Notes: generated by a model from the letters alone, not told the origin. A stretch of DNA of 64,000 bases from Phaeocystidibacter luteus (GCF_008933115.1 NZ_WBVO01000015.1:1-64000), one strand, 5' to 3'; numbered from the stretch's first letter, positions 42,747 to 52,428 are shown. Numbers and translations are program-made.

Positions 42747-43145
42747 ATGACTAAACCTAACCTCTTAGTTATAGACGACGACAAGATCTATCACTTCTTG
42801 GTGTCACGTATTCTCGATGATGTGAAAGCTGGTGAACAGTTTTCAGAAATTCACAAATTCTTTTCGGGCTCTAGTGCATTAACGCACCTCAAAGAAAACC
42901 AGAACAGTGAGCGAAAACTGATACTGTTGGACCTCAACATGCCGGGGATGTCGGGCTTCGAATTTTTGGAAGCTCTGGATAAATACGAGGATGTCCATAA
43001 ACACTGCACCGTTTACATTGTTACAAGTAGTGTAAATGAGTCAGATAGAGCGAGGGCAGACGAGTTTAGCATCGTTAAAGGATATCTCGTAAAACCCCTC
43101 AAAAAGTCTGCAATCGAGAACTTAATAGCTCAAGAGGTTAGATAA
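42747..43145 (+). CDS. Single-domain response regulator
   Basis: A 132-residue CheY-like receiver with no output domain. The acidic pocket is IDDD near residue 10, the phospho-acceptor Asp is in LLDLNMPGMSG near 67, the Thr/Ser switch is IVTSSV near 97 and the Lys is in YLVKPLKK near 118. A receiver alone usually passes phosphate to an Hpt protein or acts by protein binding. No kinase is adjacent, and the closest kinase and Hpt in the window are at 32978-34529. Partnership with those is possible but unproven. Confidence 0.92.
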   Translation: MTKPNLLVIDDDKIYHFLVSRILDDVKAGEQFSEIHKFFSGSSALTHLKENQNSERKLILLDLNMPGMSGFEFLEALDKYEDVHKHCTVYIVTSSVNESDRARADEFSIVKGYLVKPLKKSAIENLIAQEVR

Positions 43146-43191
43146 GGATGACATCTCCTAGATTTAGATACATTCCAAATAGGCAGCAGAG

Positions 43192-43222
43192 TTGGCAGGC
43201 GTTGTGCTTTGGGCTATTTTTG
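43192..43222 (+). promoter_or_regulatory. Promoter of sdhCAB
   Basis: TTG at 43192-43194, 20 bases, and TATTTTTG at 43215-43222 match the Bacteroidetes consensus. The start would be near 43229, giving a leader of about 28 bases before the ATG at 43257. Confidence 0.7.
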
Positions 43223-43256
43223 TTGCTCCTGAAATCAGTCCCTAATATTGAACTAT

Positions 43257-43940
43257 ATGGCAACCGGTAAAGGTTTATTCGGATCGTCACTCGCCCGCAA
43301 GTACTGGATGGCGTTGACAGGTCTTTTCCTCATTACCTTCCTAATTGTACACTTAGCTGGTAACTTACAGCTATTTGGGGAAGGAGAAGAAGTTAGAGAT
43401 AGCTTCAACTTGTACTCGAAATTCATGACCACCTTCCCGGTGATCAAGGTGGTGTCTTACCTCCTCTATGCGAGTATTTTGCTTCACGCCATTGATGGAA
43501 TCGTATTGGCTCGCCAGAACGCTGCTGCACGCCCGTCAAAATATGTGAAGAACAACGCAGCTGCTAACTCAGGTTGGGCTTCGCGTAACATGGCGCTTCT
43601 CGGCATCATCACGCTTCTTTTCATCATCATCCACATGAAGTCGTTTTGGTATGAAATGCACTTCGGAAATGTGCCTACGTACATGATTGATGGAGAAGAG
43701 ATCAAAGACTTACACTCCATCACAGTTGCCGCATTCGAGCAATTGTGGTACACATTAATCTATGTGATTTCGATGGCGGCCTTAGGCTTCCATCTGTGGC
43801 ATGGATTCCAAAGCGCATTCCAAACAATGGGCTGGAGCCATCCTCAGTATAATCCAATCATTAAAGGAGTAGGTAAAGCGTTCGCGGTAATCGTTCCGCT
43901 TCTATTCGCACTTATTCCAATTGTCATTTACCTACGATAA
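43257..43940 (+). CDS. sdhC: Succinate dehydrogenase cytochrome b558 subunit
   Basis: A 227-residue five-helix membrane anchor that carries heme b and the quinone site, and fixes SdhAB to the inner membrane. I use the ATG at 43257; a TTG three codons upstream is also in frame. The hydrophobic helices include LTGLFLITFLIVHLAGNLQLF, VVSYLLYASILLHAIDGIVL and LLGIITLLFIIIHMKSF, with heme-ligand candidate His residues in VHLAGN, LHAIDG and IHMKSF, then LGFHLWHGFQSAFQTMGW. This single-subunit form is the b558 type of Bacteroidetes and Bacillus. It is followed after 9 bases by sdhA. Confidence 0.93.
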   Translation: MATGKGLFGSSLARKYWMALTGLFLITFLIVHLAGNLQLFGEGEEVRDSFNLYSKFMTTFPVIKVVSYLLYASILLHAIDGIVLARQNAAARPSKYVKNNAAANSGWASRNMALLGIITLLFIIIHMKSFWYEMHFGNVPTYMIDGEEIKDLHSITVAAFEQLWYTLIYVISMAALGFHLWHGFQSAFQTMGWSHPQYNPIIKGVGKAFAVIVPLLFALIPIVIYLR

Positions 43941-43949
43941 CAAGATAGC

Positions 43950-45956
43950 ATGTCTATGGATTTGAATAGTCAGATTCCTGAAGGCCCACTAGCGGAAAAG
44001 TGGACAAAGCACAAAAATGATATCCGCCTAGTAAACCCTGCCAACAAGCGCAATATCGATGTTATTGTTGTGGGTACTGGCCTCGCAGGTAGCTCTGCCG
44101 CAGCTTCTCTAGCTGAGATGGGCTACAACGTAAAAGCATTCTGCTTCCAAGATTCTCCTCGTAGAGCACACTCCATTGCCGCTCAAGGAGGTATCAACGC
44201 AGCAAAGAACTACCAAAACGACGGTGACTCTACGTTCCGTCTTTTCTACGATACCATCAAAGGGGGCGACTACCGCTCTCGGGAGGCCAACGTTTATCGC
44301 TTGGCTGAGGTGTCGGCAAATATTATCGACCAATGTGTTGCCCAAGGTGTTCCTTTCGCACGTGATTACGGTGGTCTACTCGACAACCGCTCGTTCGGTG
44401 GTGTTCAGGTAAGCCGCACCTTCTACGCGAAAGGTCAGACTGGTCAGCAGCTACTCCTCGGTGCTTATTCAGCACTTTCACGTCAGATCGCCAAAGGCCG
44501 CGTGAAAATGTACAACCGTCACGAAATGCTCGACGTTGTTAAGGTTGACGGAAAAGCTCGCGGAATCATTGCTCGTAACCTAACGACAGGTGAAATTGAG
44601 CGCCACGGTGCTCACGCTGTGCTTCTTTGCACTGGTGGATATGGCAACGTATTCTTCCTTTCTACTAACGCGATGGGTTCTAACGTAACCGCCGCTTGGA
44701 AGGCACACCGCAGAGGTGCGAGCATGGCCAACCCTTGCTTCACTCAAATTCACCCAACCTGTATTCCTGTTTCAGGAGACTACCAGTCGAAACTCACGTT
44801 GATGTCGGAGTCACTCCGTAACGACGGACGTATCTGGGTTCCGAAGAAGAAGGAAGACGCGGAAGCGATTCGCGCAGGTAAATTGAAGCCTACGCAGCTT
44901 AAAGAAGAAGATAGAGACTACTACCTCGAACGTCGTTATCCGGCATTCGGTAACCTCGTGCCGCGTGACGTTGCTTCGCGTGCAGCTAAGGAGCGTTGCG
45001 ATGCTGGCTTCGGTGTAAACCAAACGGGTGAGGCGGTTTACCTCGACTTCTCATCTGCCATCATGCGATACGGTCGCGAGGAAGCAAACATCCAAGGTGA
45101 CCACAACCCTTCTGATGCCAAAGTGAAGAAGCTAGGTAAAGAGGTGGTTGAGAAAAAGTACGGTAACCTCTTCCAAATGTATGAGAAGATTACAGCCGAT
45201 AACCCGTACGAAACTCCAATGATGATTTATCCTGCAGTTCACTACACAATGGGTGGCCTGTGGGTTGATTATAACCTTATGACCAACGTTCCGGGTCTCT
45301 TCGCTCTAGGTGAAGCTAACTTCTCGGATCACGGTGCAAACCGTTTGGGCGCCTCTGCACTCATGCAAGGTTTGGCCGACGGATACTTCGTAGTCCCTTA
45401 CACCGTAGGTGGATATTTAGCAGATGATATTAGAACGGGCGCAATTGATGTGAACAGTTCTGAGTTCGAAGCTGTTGAGAAAGAAGTAAAGGATAGACTA
45501 CAGAAGCTTGTTGACAACAACGGCTCGCGCTCTGTAGATTACTTCCACAAGCGTCTCGGACGTATCATGTGGGAGAAGTGTGGAATGGCTCGTAACGAAA
45601 AAGGCTTGAAAGAAGCCATCGCTGAAATTCGCGCACTTCGCGAGGAGTTCTGGAAAGAAGTTCGCGTTCCTGGAAAATTGGATGGCTTGAACCCAGAGCT
45701 TGAAAAGGCCGGTAGAGTAGCCGACTTCATCGAGCTAGGTGAATTGATGTGTATCGACGCACTCGACCGCAACGAATCTTGTGGTGGTCACTTCCGCGAA
45801 GAGTACCAAACTGAAGACGGTGAGGCCGTTCGTAATGACGACGATTACCGCTACGTAGCAGCTTGGGAATACTCAGGAAATCCAAGCGAGCCTAAGCTCA
45901 ATAAAGAAGAGCTTGAATTCGAAAATGTTGAACTGAAGACGCGCAGCTACAAGTAA
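43950..45956 (+). CDS. sdhA: Succinate dehydrogenase flavoprotein subunit
   Basis: A 668-residue FAD-containing catalytic subunit that oxidises succinate to fumarate. The dinucleotide-binding motif is [19 protein letters not shown] near residue 34. The covalent FAD-linked His is in [17 protein letters not shown] near 70. Active-site residues lie in HPTCIP and near the C-terminal part in [20 protein letters not shown] and [14 protein letters not shown]. The length (about 670) is that of the b558 branch of the family. It lies between sdhC (9 bases) and sdhB (25 bases). Confidence 0.96.
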   Translation: MSMDLNSQIPEGPLAEKWTKHKNDIRLVNPANKRNIDVIVVGTGLAGSSAAASLAEMGYNVKAFCFQDSPRRAHSIAAQGGINAAKNYQNDGDSTFRLFYDTIKGGDYRSREANVYRLAEVSANIIDQCVAQGVPFARDYGGLLDNRSFGGVQVSRTFYAKGQTGQQLLLGAYSALSRQIAKGRVKMYNRHEMLDVVKVDGKARGIIARNLTTGEIERHGAHAVLLCTGGYGNVFFLSTNAMGSNVTAAWKAHRRGASMANPCFTQIHPTCIPVSGDYQSKLTLMSESLRNDGRIWVPKKKEDAEAIRAGKLKPTQLKEEDRDYYLERRYPAFGNLVPRDVASRAAKERCDAGFGVNQTGEAVYLDFSSAIMRYGREEANIQGDHNPSDAKVKKLGKEVVEKKYGNLFQMYEKITADNPYETPMMIYPAVHYTMGGLWVDYNLMTNVPGLFALGEANFSDHGANRLGASALMQGLADGYFVVPYTVGGYLADDIRTGAIDVNSSEFEAVEKEVKDRLQKLVDNNGSRSVDYFHKRLGRIMWEKCGMARNEKGLKEAIAEIRALREEFWKEVRVPGKLDGLNPELEKAGRVADFIELGELMCIDALDRNESCGGHFREEYQTEDGEAVRNDDDYRYVAAWEYSGNPSEPKLNKEELEFENVELKTRSYK

Positions 45957-45981
45957 GCTGAACTTCATAAATCAGAGAGAT

Positions 45982-46728
45982 ATGAATCTTACGCTCAAAG
46001 TTTGGCGACAAGATGGTCCTAATGACAAAGGACGCATGGAGACGTTCAAGGTGAATGATGTGTCTGAACACATGTCGTTCCTCGAAATGATGGACGTCCT
46101 CAACGAACAGATTATAAACGACGGAGGCGATCCAATTGCCTTTGACCACGATTGCCGTGAAGGTATTTGTGGTATGTGCTCCATGTACATCAATGGTGAA
46201 GCTCACGGCCCAGGTCGCGGAGTTACCACGTGTCAGTTGCACATGCGCGAATTCAATGACGGAGATACCATTTACATTGAGCCATGGAGAGCAAAAGCTT
46301 TCCCTGTGGTGAAAGACTTGATGGTAGACCGTTCTGCATTCGACCGTGTCATTCAAGCCGGTGGTTACGTATCTGTAAACACTTCGGGTAATACACAAGA
46401 TGCCAACGCAATTCCTATTGAGAAGGAAAATGCGGATGCAGCGTTTGATGCGGCAACTTGCATTGGTTGCGGTGCCTGCGTTGCAACGTGTAAGAACTCT
46501 TCGGCGATGCTCTTCGTATCTGCCAAGGTTTCACAATTCTCACTACTTCCTCAAGGTGAGCCAGAAGCAGCTGATCGCGTGCTTAAGATGGTAAACCAAA
46601 TGGATTTGGAAGGATTTGGTAACTGCACCAACACCGGTGCGTGCGAGGTTGAATGTCCTAAGGGAATTTCCCTAGAGAACATCGCCCGCATGAACCGCGA
46701 GTATCTGAAAGCGAGCTTGACGAAGTAA
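45982..46728 (+). CDS. sdhB: Succinate dehydrogenase iron-sulfur subunit
   Basis: A 248-residue electron-transfer subunit. The [2Fe-2S] domain has [13 protein letters not shown] near residue 57 and a further Cys in TTCQLHM. The C-terminal domain contains [15 protein letters not shown] near 157 and [17 protein letters not shown] near 213, which hold the [4Fe-4S] and [3Fe-4S] clusters. It is the last gene of the sdhCAB operon and is followed by a terminator at 46755-46782. Gene order C-A-B is typical of Bacteroidetes. Confidence 0.96.
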   Translation: MNLTLKVWRQDGPNDKGRMETFKVNDVSEHMSFLEMMDVLNEQIINDGGDPIAFDHDCREGICGMCSMYINGEAHGPGRGVTTCQLHMREFNDGDTIYIEPWRAKAFPVVKDLMVDRSAFDRVIQAGGYVSVNTSGNTQDANAIPIEKENADAAFDAATCIGCGACVATCKNSSAMLFVSAKVSQFSLLPQGEPEAADRVLKMVNQMDLEGFGNCTNTGACEVECPKGISLENIARMNREYLKASLTK

Positions 46729-46754
46729 TCGTCTCAAGCCCCCTGATATAAGAA

Positions 46755-46782
46755 AGGCTGCACGCAAGTGCGGCCTTTTTTT
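46755..46782 (+). terminator. Rho-independent terminator of sdhCAB
   Basis: Eight-base arms GGCTGCAC (46756-46763) and GTGCGGCC (46768-46775) with one G-T mismatch pair enclose a GCAA loop. Seven T follow. Confidence 0.9.
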
Positions 46783-47011
46783 GTGCCCACACGAAGCGGT
46801 TTTAGAACGCTCAGGACAATTCTTCCAATCTAACTCACTTAGATTTCATTTCGAGCATGGATGTAGGTTACTTGGAATGTTTAGAGTATAAATCCTTGAT
46901 TATCAAATGCTAGGGGCTGGATTGTGCAAACTTAACGGATGCATAACGGTGAGAAAAAGTGCTTTTCTGGATAAATAATCAAATTTATCTCACTTACATT
47001 CGTGAAAACAG
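46783..47011. other. Intergenic region before the polyamine operon
   Basis: Between the sdhCAB terminator and the decarboxylase promoter there are about 230 bases of AT-rich sequence. I see no gene, repeat or hairpin here. Confidence 0.5.
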
Positions 47012-47041
47012 TTGCATGTAATCAGCTTGGATTTATATTTG
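47012..47041 (+). promoter_or_regulatory. Promoter of the arginine decarboxylase operon
   Basis: TTG at 47012-47014, 19 bases, and TATATTTG at 47034-47041 form a consensus Bacteroidetes promoter. The expected start near 47048 leaves a leader of only about 12 bases before the ATG at 47060, too short for a structured regulatory leader. Confidence 0.72.
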
Positions 47042-47059
47042 CCGGCCATTTTTTGAGAT

Positions 47060-48451
47060 ATGAAGAACAAGTATTCCGACCTAATCGAGCAAACTTTCTA
47101 CTGGCCCCAAGAGGAGTTCTACGTAGAAGAAGATCAGCTAATGTGGCACGACATCAACTTGATGGACGTGATTAAACAGTACGGCACACCGCTCAAAGTG
47201 ACGTATCTACCAAAGATCTCTGAGAACATTCAGAAGGCTAAGCGCATGTTTAATGTGGCTATGGCCAAGGTAGATTACAAAGCGGAATACAACTATTGCT
47301 ATTGTACCAAGAGTTCGCACTTCAGTTTCATCCTCGATGAAGCGCTGAAGAACGATATCCATATCGAAACCTCAAGTGCTTTCGATATCAATATTATTGA
47401 AGAACTCGCCGAGCAGGGCAAGCTCACAAAGAAGAATTACGTGGTTTGCAACGGGTACAAGCGCGATCAGTACCTAGATAATATTGCACGCTTGATCAAC
47501 AATGGTTGGACAAACGTAATTCCGGTAATGGATAACAAACGTGAGGTAACCGAGCTCAGCGATCGTCTGAATGAAAAGACAAGTATTGGTGTTCGAATTG
47601 CCTCTGAAGAAGAGCCAAAATTCGAGTTCTACACCTCTCGATTGGGAATCGGGTATAAGGACATTGTGCCTTTCTACGAGAACCACATTGCGAACAATGA
47701 TAAGGTGGAGCTTAAGATGCTTCACTTCTTCATCAATACGGGTATTAACGACACGGCGTATTACTGGAACGAACTTCTCAAGTGTGTGAATGTGTACATC
47801 TCACTCAAGAAGATTTGTCCAACTCTTGACTCGTTGAACATCGGTGGAGGCTTCCCAATTAAGAACTCGCTCAACTTCGATTACGATTATGCCTATATGG
47901 CCGAGGAGATTATCGCCCAGGTGAAGCGTACTTGCGAGCAAGCCGGAATTCAAGAGCCACACATCTTTACTGAGTTTGGATCGTACACGGTTGGCGAAAG
48001 CGGAGCTGCCTTTTACAATATCATTGGAGCTAAGCAGCAAAACGACCGTGAAAAGTGGTACATGATTGACTCTTCTTTCATGACTACTTTGCCAGACTCT
48101 TGGTCAATCAACAAGAAGTTTGTGATGCTCGCCATTAACCGTTGGAGCGACCCGTATGAAAGAGTGCTCTTGGGTGGTTTGACTTGCGATAGCGACGATT
48201 ACTACAACAGCGAACAGCACAGCAATGCGATCTTCCTTCCAAGGTTGACTAAAGAAGAGCCGTTGTTCGTAGGATTCTTCAATACCGGTGCCTACCAGGA
48301 GTCGGTAGGAGGATACGGAGGAATCCAGCACTGTTTGCTACCTGCGCCAAAGCACGTGGTTGTTGATCGCGACGAGGATGGCGAGGTTCGAACCAAGCTA
48401 TTTGCCAAAGAGCAGAGCTACAAATCCATGATGAAAATCTTGGGTTACTAA
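47060..48451 (+). CDS. speA: Arginine decarboxylase, alanine-racemase fold
   Basis: A 463-residue PLP enzyme of the fold III decarboxylase group (arginine/ornithine/lysine/diaminopimelate decarboxylases). The PLP Lys is in YCYCTKSSHF near residue 84, the phosphate-binding turn is NIGGGFP near 258, and the second-subunit Cys is in LTCDSDDYY near 376. The sequence matches the short arginine decarboxylase annotated throughout Bacteroidetes, which makes agmatine; at about 460 residues it is shorter than the E. coli SpeA of about 630. Substrate assignment among basic amino acids is by family resemblance. It leads an operon with a deoxyhypusine-synthase-like gene 38 bases downstream. Confidence 0.82.
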   Translation: MKNKYSDLIEQTFYWPQEEFYVEEDQLMWHDINLMDVIKQYGTPLKVTYLPKISENIQKAKRMFNVAMAKVDYKAEYNYCYCTKSSHFSFILDEALKNDIHIETSSAFDINIIEELAEQGKLTKKNYVVCNGYKRDQYLDNIARLINNGWTNVIPVMDNKREVTELSDRLNEKTSIGVRIASEEEPKFEFYTSRLGIGYKDIVPFYENHIANNDKVELKMLHFFINTGINDTAYYWNELLKCVNVYISLKKICPTLDSLNIGGGFPIKNSLNFDYDYAYMAEEIIAQVKRTCEQAGIQEPHIFTEFGSYTVGESGAAFYNIIGAKQQNDREKWYMIDSSFMTTLPDSWSINKKFVMLAINRWSDPYERVLLGGLTCDSDDYYNSEQHSNAIFLPRLTKEEPLFVGFFNTGAYQESVGGYGGIQHCLLPAPKHVVVDRDEDGEVRTKLFAKEQSYKSMMKILGY

Positions 48452-48489
48452 GAAATTATCTAATTTGATTAACAACATAGAGACCGATT

Positions 48490-49470
48490 ATGAGCAAGAA
48501 CCGCGGACCCATTTCCCAGTTTATTGATCATCATTACAAGCACTTCAATGCCGCTGCGCTAATGGATGCAGCCAAAGGCTATGAAGAACACCTTGAGAAA
48601 GGTGGGAAGATGATGGTGACCCTCGCAGGTGCGATGAGCACGGCCGAACTTGGACGTTCACTTGCAGAAATGATTCGTCAGGATAAGATTGCGATCATTT
48701 CATGCACAGGTGCCAACCTCGAGGAAGATTTGATGAACCTTGTCGCACATACCCATTACGAGCGTGTGCCGCATTACCGTGATCTAACACCTCAGGAAGA
48801 GCGCGATTTGCTCGACCGAGGACTGAACCGAGTAACGGATACGTGTATTCCTGAAGAGGAGGCATTCCGTCGGTTACAACAACACATCGAAAAGCGATGG
48901 AAAGATGCTGAAGCGGTAGGGGAGCGTTATTTCCCGCACGAGTACATGTATCAAATGTTGATGGGTGGCGATCTTGAACAGTACTACGAAATCGATCCAA
49001 AGAATTCGTGGATGCTTGCCGCAGCCGAAAAGAACATTCCTATCGTTGTTCCAGGTTGGGAAGACTCAACCATGGGTAACATTTTTGCGAGTTATTGCAT
49101 CAAGGGAGAGTTACAGCCATCTACCGTAAAAAGCGGAATCGAGTACATGACTTGGTTAGCTGGTTGGTATGCCGATAACTCCGGTGGACAAGGTGTTGGC
49201 TTCTTCCAGATTGGTGGAGGTATCGCCGGTGATTTCCCAATTTGTGTGGTACCTATGCTTTATCAAGATTTGGAAATGGAAGACATTCCATTCTGGAGCT
49301 ACTTCTGCCAAATCAGTGATTCTACCACGAGCTACGGATCGTATTCTGGAGCCGTGCCGAACGAAAAAATTACGTGGGGCAAATTGGATATCGATACCCC
49401 TAAGTTTATCGTTGAGTCGGATGCTACCATTGTAGCACCGTTGATTTTTGCTTGGTTATTAGAGTGGTAA
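48490..49470 (+). CDS. Deoxyhypusine synthase-like enzyme
   Basis: A 326-residue NAD-dependent deoxyhypusine-synthase-family protein. Motifs are VTLAGAMSTAELG near residue 43, ISCTGANLEEDL near 75, VPGWEDSTMGN near 181, and the nucleophilic Lys in KITWGKLD near 294. Bacteria have no eIF5A, so it is not expected to make deoxyhypusine. Bacterial relatives include homospermidine synthases and enzymes that transfer an aminobutyl group between polyamines. The link to arginine decarboxylase in one operon supports a polyamine role. The agmatinase gene that often lies between these two in relatives is absent here. Confidence 0.85.
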   Translation: MSKNRGPISQFIDHHYKHFNAAALMDAAKGYEEHLEKGGKMMVTLAGAMSTAELGRSLAEMIRQDKIAIISCTGANLEEDLMNLVAHTHYERVPHYRDLTPQEERDLLDRGLNRVTDTCIPEEEAFRRLQQHIEKRWKDAEAVGERYFPHEYMYQMLMGGDLEQYYEIDPKNSWMLAAAEKNIPIVVPGWEDSTMGNIFASYCIKGELQPSTVKSGIEYMTWLAGWYADNSGGQGVGFFQIGGGIAGDFPICVVPMLYQDLEMEDIPFWSYFCQISDSTTSYGSYSGAVPNEKITWGKLDIDTPKFIVESDATIVAPLIFAWLLEW

Positions 49471-49488
49471 TTCGCTGAAATTGAACTG

Positions 49489-49785
49489 ATGGACAAGAAG
49501 AGAATCATTGTAGACTACAAGAATATCAACCCAGAGTTGATGGAGGTCTTAACCGATATCTATCCAAATGGATACGAGGATTACGAAGATGATATCATCA
49601 CCTACAAAAACGCTGCAGGTGAAACAGTGAGAGCAATTCCTCTAGAGACAGACGACACGAAATACCTCTTTAAGATTTCTCGCGAGCTCAAACAGAAGGT
49701 CGAAGATTTCATTGAGGATATGGACGATGATTCGGAAGGAAATTCAGAGGGATCTGATGTTCCTGAAGAGTCGGAAGAGGACTAA
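49489..49785 (+). CDS. Small acidic protein of unknown function
   Basis: A 98-residue protein I cannot assign to a named family. It begins KKRIIVDYKNINPELMEVL and has a folded-looking core of ~75 residues, then a highly acidic tail (EDMDDDSEGNSEGSDVPEE). There is no signal peptide. It starts 18 bases after the deoxyhypusine-synthase-like gene and 21 bases before the next, so it is probably part of the same transcript. Small acidic proteins like this occur in many Flavobacteriia, but their role is unknown. Confidence 0.7.
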   Translation: MDKKRIIVDYKNINPELMEVLTDIYPNGYEDYEDDIITYKNAAGETVRAIPLETDDTKYLFKISRELKQKVEDFIEDMDDDSEGNSEGSDVPEESEED

Positions 49786-49806
49786 AATTTCCTCACCTTT
49801 GTAGGT

Positions 49807-50475
49807 ATGAGAAACATTCTAGCCGTACTTCTTTGCACTGTGGGATTGACATTATCAGCTCAATACACCAATGGTGCTGCTGAGGAATTCTCCTATGATT
49901 TCACGTATGGCTTTCTCATTCCTTCACAAACAGTAGACAACTTGCAACAAGAGTGGTACAGCAACTGCCACTCTTTTGCTTTTCTTGGAGAGGTGCCGTT
50001 TAGCCACTCCACTGGCTTTGGCTATGGCTTGGGATTCAGCATCTACAATTTGCACAACAACTTGCATTATGTGGATAATGATCCGGCCATTGGCGGAAAT
50101 CCGGATGTGCTTCCTGTTGATAGTTCGTACAACGCCAACAAGCAGAACATCAGCTTTATAGATCTTCCTTTGGAACTTCGTTATCGAGGTAAAACAAATA
50201 AAAAGGGAAAGTTCTTTAGAGTGGTCGTTGGGGCAAAAGTGGGTTATCGTCTGTCCGGATCAGCCTATCATAGAGATGATGATTTTGCCATCCGCAGATA
50301 CCGCATTTTCACAACAACCCCTTGGAGGGTGCAAGCATACACCCGGATAGGCTACGGAAAAATTGCGCTCTTTGCGGGTTACGAATTGCTACCTACACTC
50401 AATGGCCAACCGAAGCTCTTGCCCAGCAATTTGAATTATCACATGGTCAATATCGGCGTTTCCCTCCTTCTCTAA
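49807..50475 (+). CDS. Outer-membrane beta-barrel-like protein
   Basis: A 222-residue exported protein with a signal peptide (ILAVLLCTVGLTLSAQ) and amphipathic beta-strands of the porin-like/PorT-family type. Marker segments are FLGEVPFSHSTGFGYGLGFSIY, NISFIDLPLELRYRGK and FRVVVGAKVGYRLSG, which match proteins often annotated PorT or 'outer membrane beta-barrel'. It ends MVNIGVSLLL. PorT-like proteins can belong to the T9SS apparatus, but this assignment is only suggestive. Its last four bases overlap the convergent dprA gene. Confidence 0.72.
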   Translation: MRNILAVLLCTVGLTLSAQYTNGAAEEFSYDFTYGFLIPSQTVDNLQQEWYSNCHSFAFLGEVPFSHSTGFGYGLGFSIYNLHNNLHYVDNDPAIGGNPDVLPVDSSYNANKQNISFIDLPLELRYRGKTNKKGKFFRVVVGAKVGYRLSGSAYHRDDDFAIRRYRIFTTTPWRVQAYTRIGYGKIALFAGYELLPTLNGQPKLLPSNLNYHMVNIGVSLLL

Positions 50476-51569
50476 GCCAACTCGTACTTTTTCCCTGGTC
50501 TACTTCTGACGATACCTTTCAGCTCCAGTTGCGTAAGCAGCGCAAAGAGCTGCGAAATGGGACGTCCTAACGTTGAGCCAAGCTCGTCAACCTGCATAGA
50601 TCCGCTTCTCAATGCGCTAATGATGCCCGCTTCTTCCGTTGATAGATCCACAGGCAGCTGCATTTGCCGTACAGGCTCTGATCCTTCCGTTTGCCAACCC
50701 AGCACTTCAGGAACATCTTGAGGCGTGGTAAGCACAATGGCTTCATTGTTCTTTATCAGATTCAAACAGCCCGCACTCTTCGCATCATTTACCCTGCCCG
50801 GAACAGCAAACACGTCCCGCTGATAGCTCGAGGCAAGTTGTCCTGTGATAAGGGCTCCGCCTTTTTGGGCCGCCTCTACCACAACAGTGGCGTCAGTCAT
50901 TCCCGCTACGATTCTATTCCTGCGAGGAAAGTTTGGCGCGTCTGGTTTTGTGCCAGATGGAAATTCGCTAATCAATGCACCTGATTCCGCGATTTCTGTG
51001 AAGAGGTTTTTATTCTGAAACGGGTAGGCCAAATCCAAGCTATGGCCAAGCACTGCCACCGTTTCCAATTCATTTTTAAGTGCCGCTCTATGAGCAGTGG
51101 TGTCGATTCCCAGTGCTAAACCAGATATGATTTGCGGCTTAAACACAGCCCATTCATCAACCAGTTTTTCTGTAATCACCTTTCCATAATTGGATTGAGA
51201 ACGTGTACCAACCACAGCGACGGCATGATTCGGGTTGAGATCGATTTTTCCTTTTGAGAAGAGCAGCACTGGCGCGTCCGAACAGTGCAGAAGTCTACGT
51301 GGATATACCTCTTCGGTGAAGAAGAGAATGCGAATGTCGTTCTCAAAACAGAACTCCATTTCTTTTTGTGCTCTTATCAAGACGGATGATTTCTGGAACG
51401 CTTTTGCGCGTTCTTCGCCTACCCCAGGGATTTTGGAAAGCAGGTGGGCCTTTTCCTCGAAAATGGCAGTTGCAGAACCACAATAGTTGACAAGTGTACG
51501 TGCGATAATTGGCCCGATGAGGTCCACAAAGCACAACCCCAATCGGTATAGGTTTTCATCTTCATCCAT
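50472..51569 (-). CDS. dprA: DNA-processing protein DprA
   Basis: A 365-residue single-strand-DNA-binding protein that loads RecA during natural transformation. An N-terminal helix-hairpin-helix-like region (LLSKIPGVGEERAKAF) precedes the Rossmann DprA core: VAVVGTRSQSNYG near residue 117, IISGLALGIDTTAHRAA near 148, and then SEFPSG near 199 and FPRRNRIVAGMTDATVVVEA. The C-terminal winged helix (~300-365) ends KYELA. Length is normal. It converges with the outer-membrane protein gene by four bases. Confidence 0.94.
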   Translation of the reverse strand: MDEDENLYRLGLCFVDLIGPIIARTLVNYCGSATAIFEEKAHLLSKIPGVGEERAKAFQKSSVLIRAQKEMEFCFENDIRILFFTEEVYPRRLLHCSDAPVLLFSKGKIDLNPNHAVAVVGTRSQSNYGKVITEKLVDEWAVFKPQIISGLALGIDTTAHRAALKNELETVAVLGHSLDLAYPFQNKNLFTEIAESGALISEFPSGTKPDAPNFPRRNRIVAGMTDATVVVEAAQKGGALITGQLASSYQRDVFAVPGRVNDAKSAGCLNLIKNNEAIVLTTPQDVPEVLGWQTEGSEPVRQMQLPVDLSTEEAGIISALRSGSMQVDELGSTLGRPISQLFALLTQLELKGIVRSRPGKKYELA

Positions 51570-51638
51570 GAATATTGGTTTGGTAGGATGAAGGTAGCTA
51601 AGGAGGTTGGAGCAGTGCCGATTCTCAAATGGCTATTT

Positions 51639-52394
51639 TCATTTTTTTGAAACCACCGTAGCGGAAGCTTGGGCAGTAGGCAAGATGAGCATATCGGCAA
51701 TGTTCACGTGAGCCGGGCGAGTAACTTGATAGGCCACGGCATCGGCAATGTCTTCCGCCAAGAGAGGTTCGAACCCTTGATATACTTCGTCGGCTTTCGC
51801 TTGGTCGCCATCAAAGCGTACAACGCTAAATTCGGTTTCAACCATCCCCGGTGCGATTTGTGAGACGCGAATGTTGTGTTCAATTAAATCGATGCGCATT
51901 CCTCTTGTGAGTGCATCAACGCCATGCTTCGTGGCATTGTACACGTTTCCACCTGGGTAGACCTCTTTTCCAGCGATAGATCCAATGTTGATGATATGAC
52001 CTCTGTGTCGCTCCATCATTCCTGGAATCACGGCCTTTGAAACGTAGAGTAGTCCTTTCAGATTGGTGTCAATCATTCGTTCCCAATGGTCAAGGAGTCC
52101 TTCTTGAACCGGACCTTTACCTGCAGCCAGGCCGGCGTTGTTGACAAGCACATAGATGCTCTGCCATTCAGCCGGTAGGCTTTTGATGAATTGGTCAACA
52201 TCGCCTTGTTCTCGAACGTCGAGCGTGGCGACGTGACATCTAACGCCGATAGCTTCGATAGATACTTTCAGATCTTGGAGTCGCTCTTCTCGGCGGCCAA
52301 CTGCAAGGATATCGTAACCTTCTTTGGCCAAGCGAATTGCGCTGGCCCTCCCAATTCCCGATGTAGCTCCCGTAACAAATGCGATGTCTGCCAT
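51639..52394 (-). CDS. SDR oxidoreductase, YdfG-like
   Basis: A 251-residue classical short-chain dehydrogenase. I start at 52394 (MADIAFVTGATSGIG); the frame continues upstream but into the divergent receptor gene. The cofactor motif is TGATSGIG near residue 8 and the NNAG motif is in VLVNNAGLAAGKGPV. The triad is intact: Ser in INIGSIAGKEVYPG and Y-x-x-x-K in YNATKHG. These segments (GNVYNATKHGVDALTRGMRIDL, read in parts) match YdfG-type 3-hydroxy acid/malonic semialdehyde dehydrogenases. Its start is only 34 bases from that of the divergent TonB receptor. Confidence 0.9.
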   Translation of the reverse strand: MADIAFVTGATSGIGRASAIRLAKEGYDILAVGRREERLQDLKVSIEAIGVRCHVATLDVREQGDVDQFIKSLPAEWQSIYVLVNNAGLAAGKGPVQEGLLDHWERMIDTNLKGLLYVSKAVIPGMMERHRGHIINIGSIAGKEVYPGGNVYNATKHGVDALTRGMRIDLIEHNIRVSQIAPGMVETEFSVVRFDGDQAKADEVYQGFEPLLAEDIADAVAYQVTRPAHVNIADMLILPTAQASATVVSKK

Positions 52395-52428
52395 GATTCT
52401 TCGTACTTTGGATAATCGATTCAAAGCT

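Noticed and set aside
48490..49470. True deoxyhypusine synthase making hypusine
   Set aside because: Bacteria lack eIF5A; family resemblance alone does not support that reaction.
52324..52428. N-terminal extension of the third TonB receptor
   Set aside because: It lies antisense inside the SDR gene and precedes a clear signal peptide starting at 52429.
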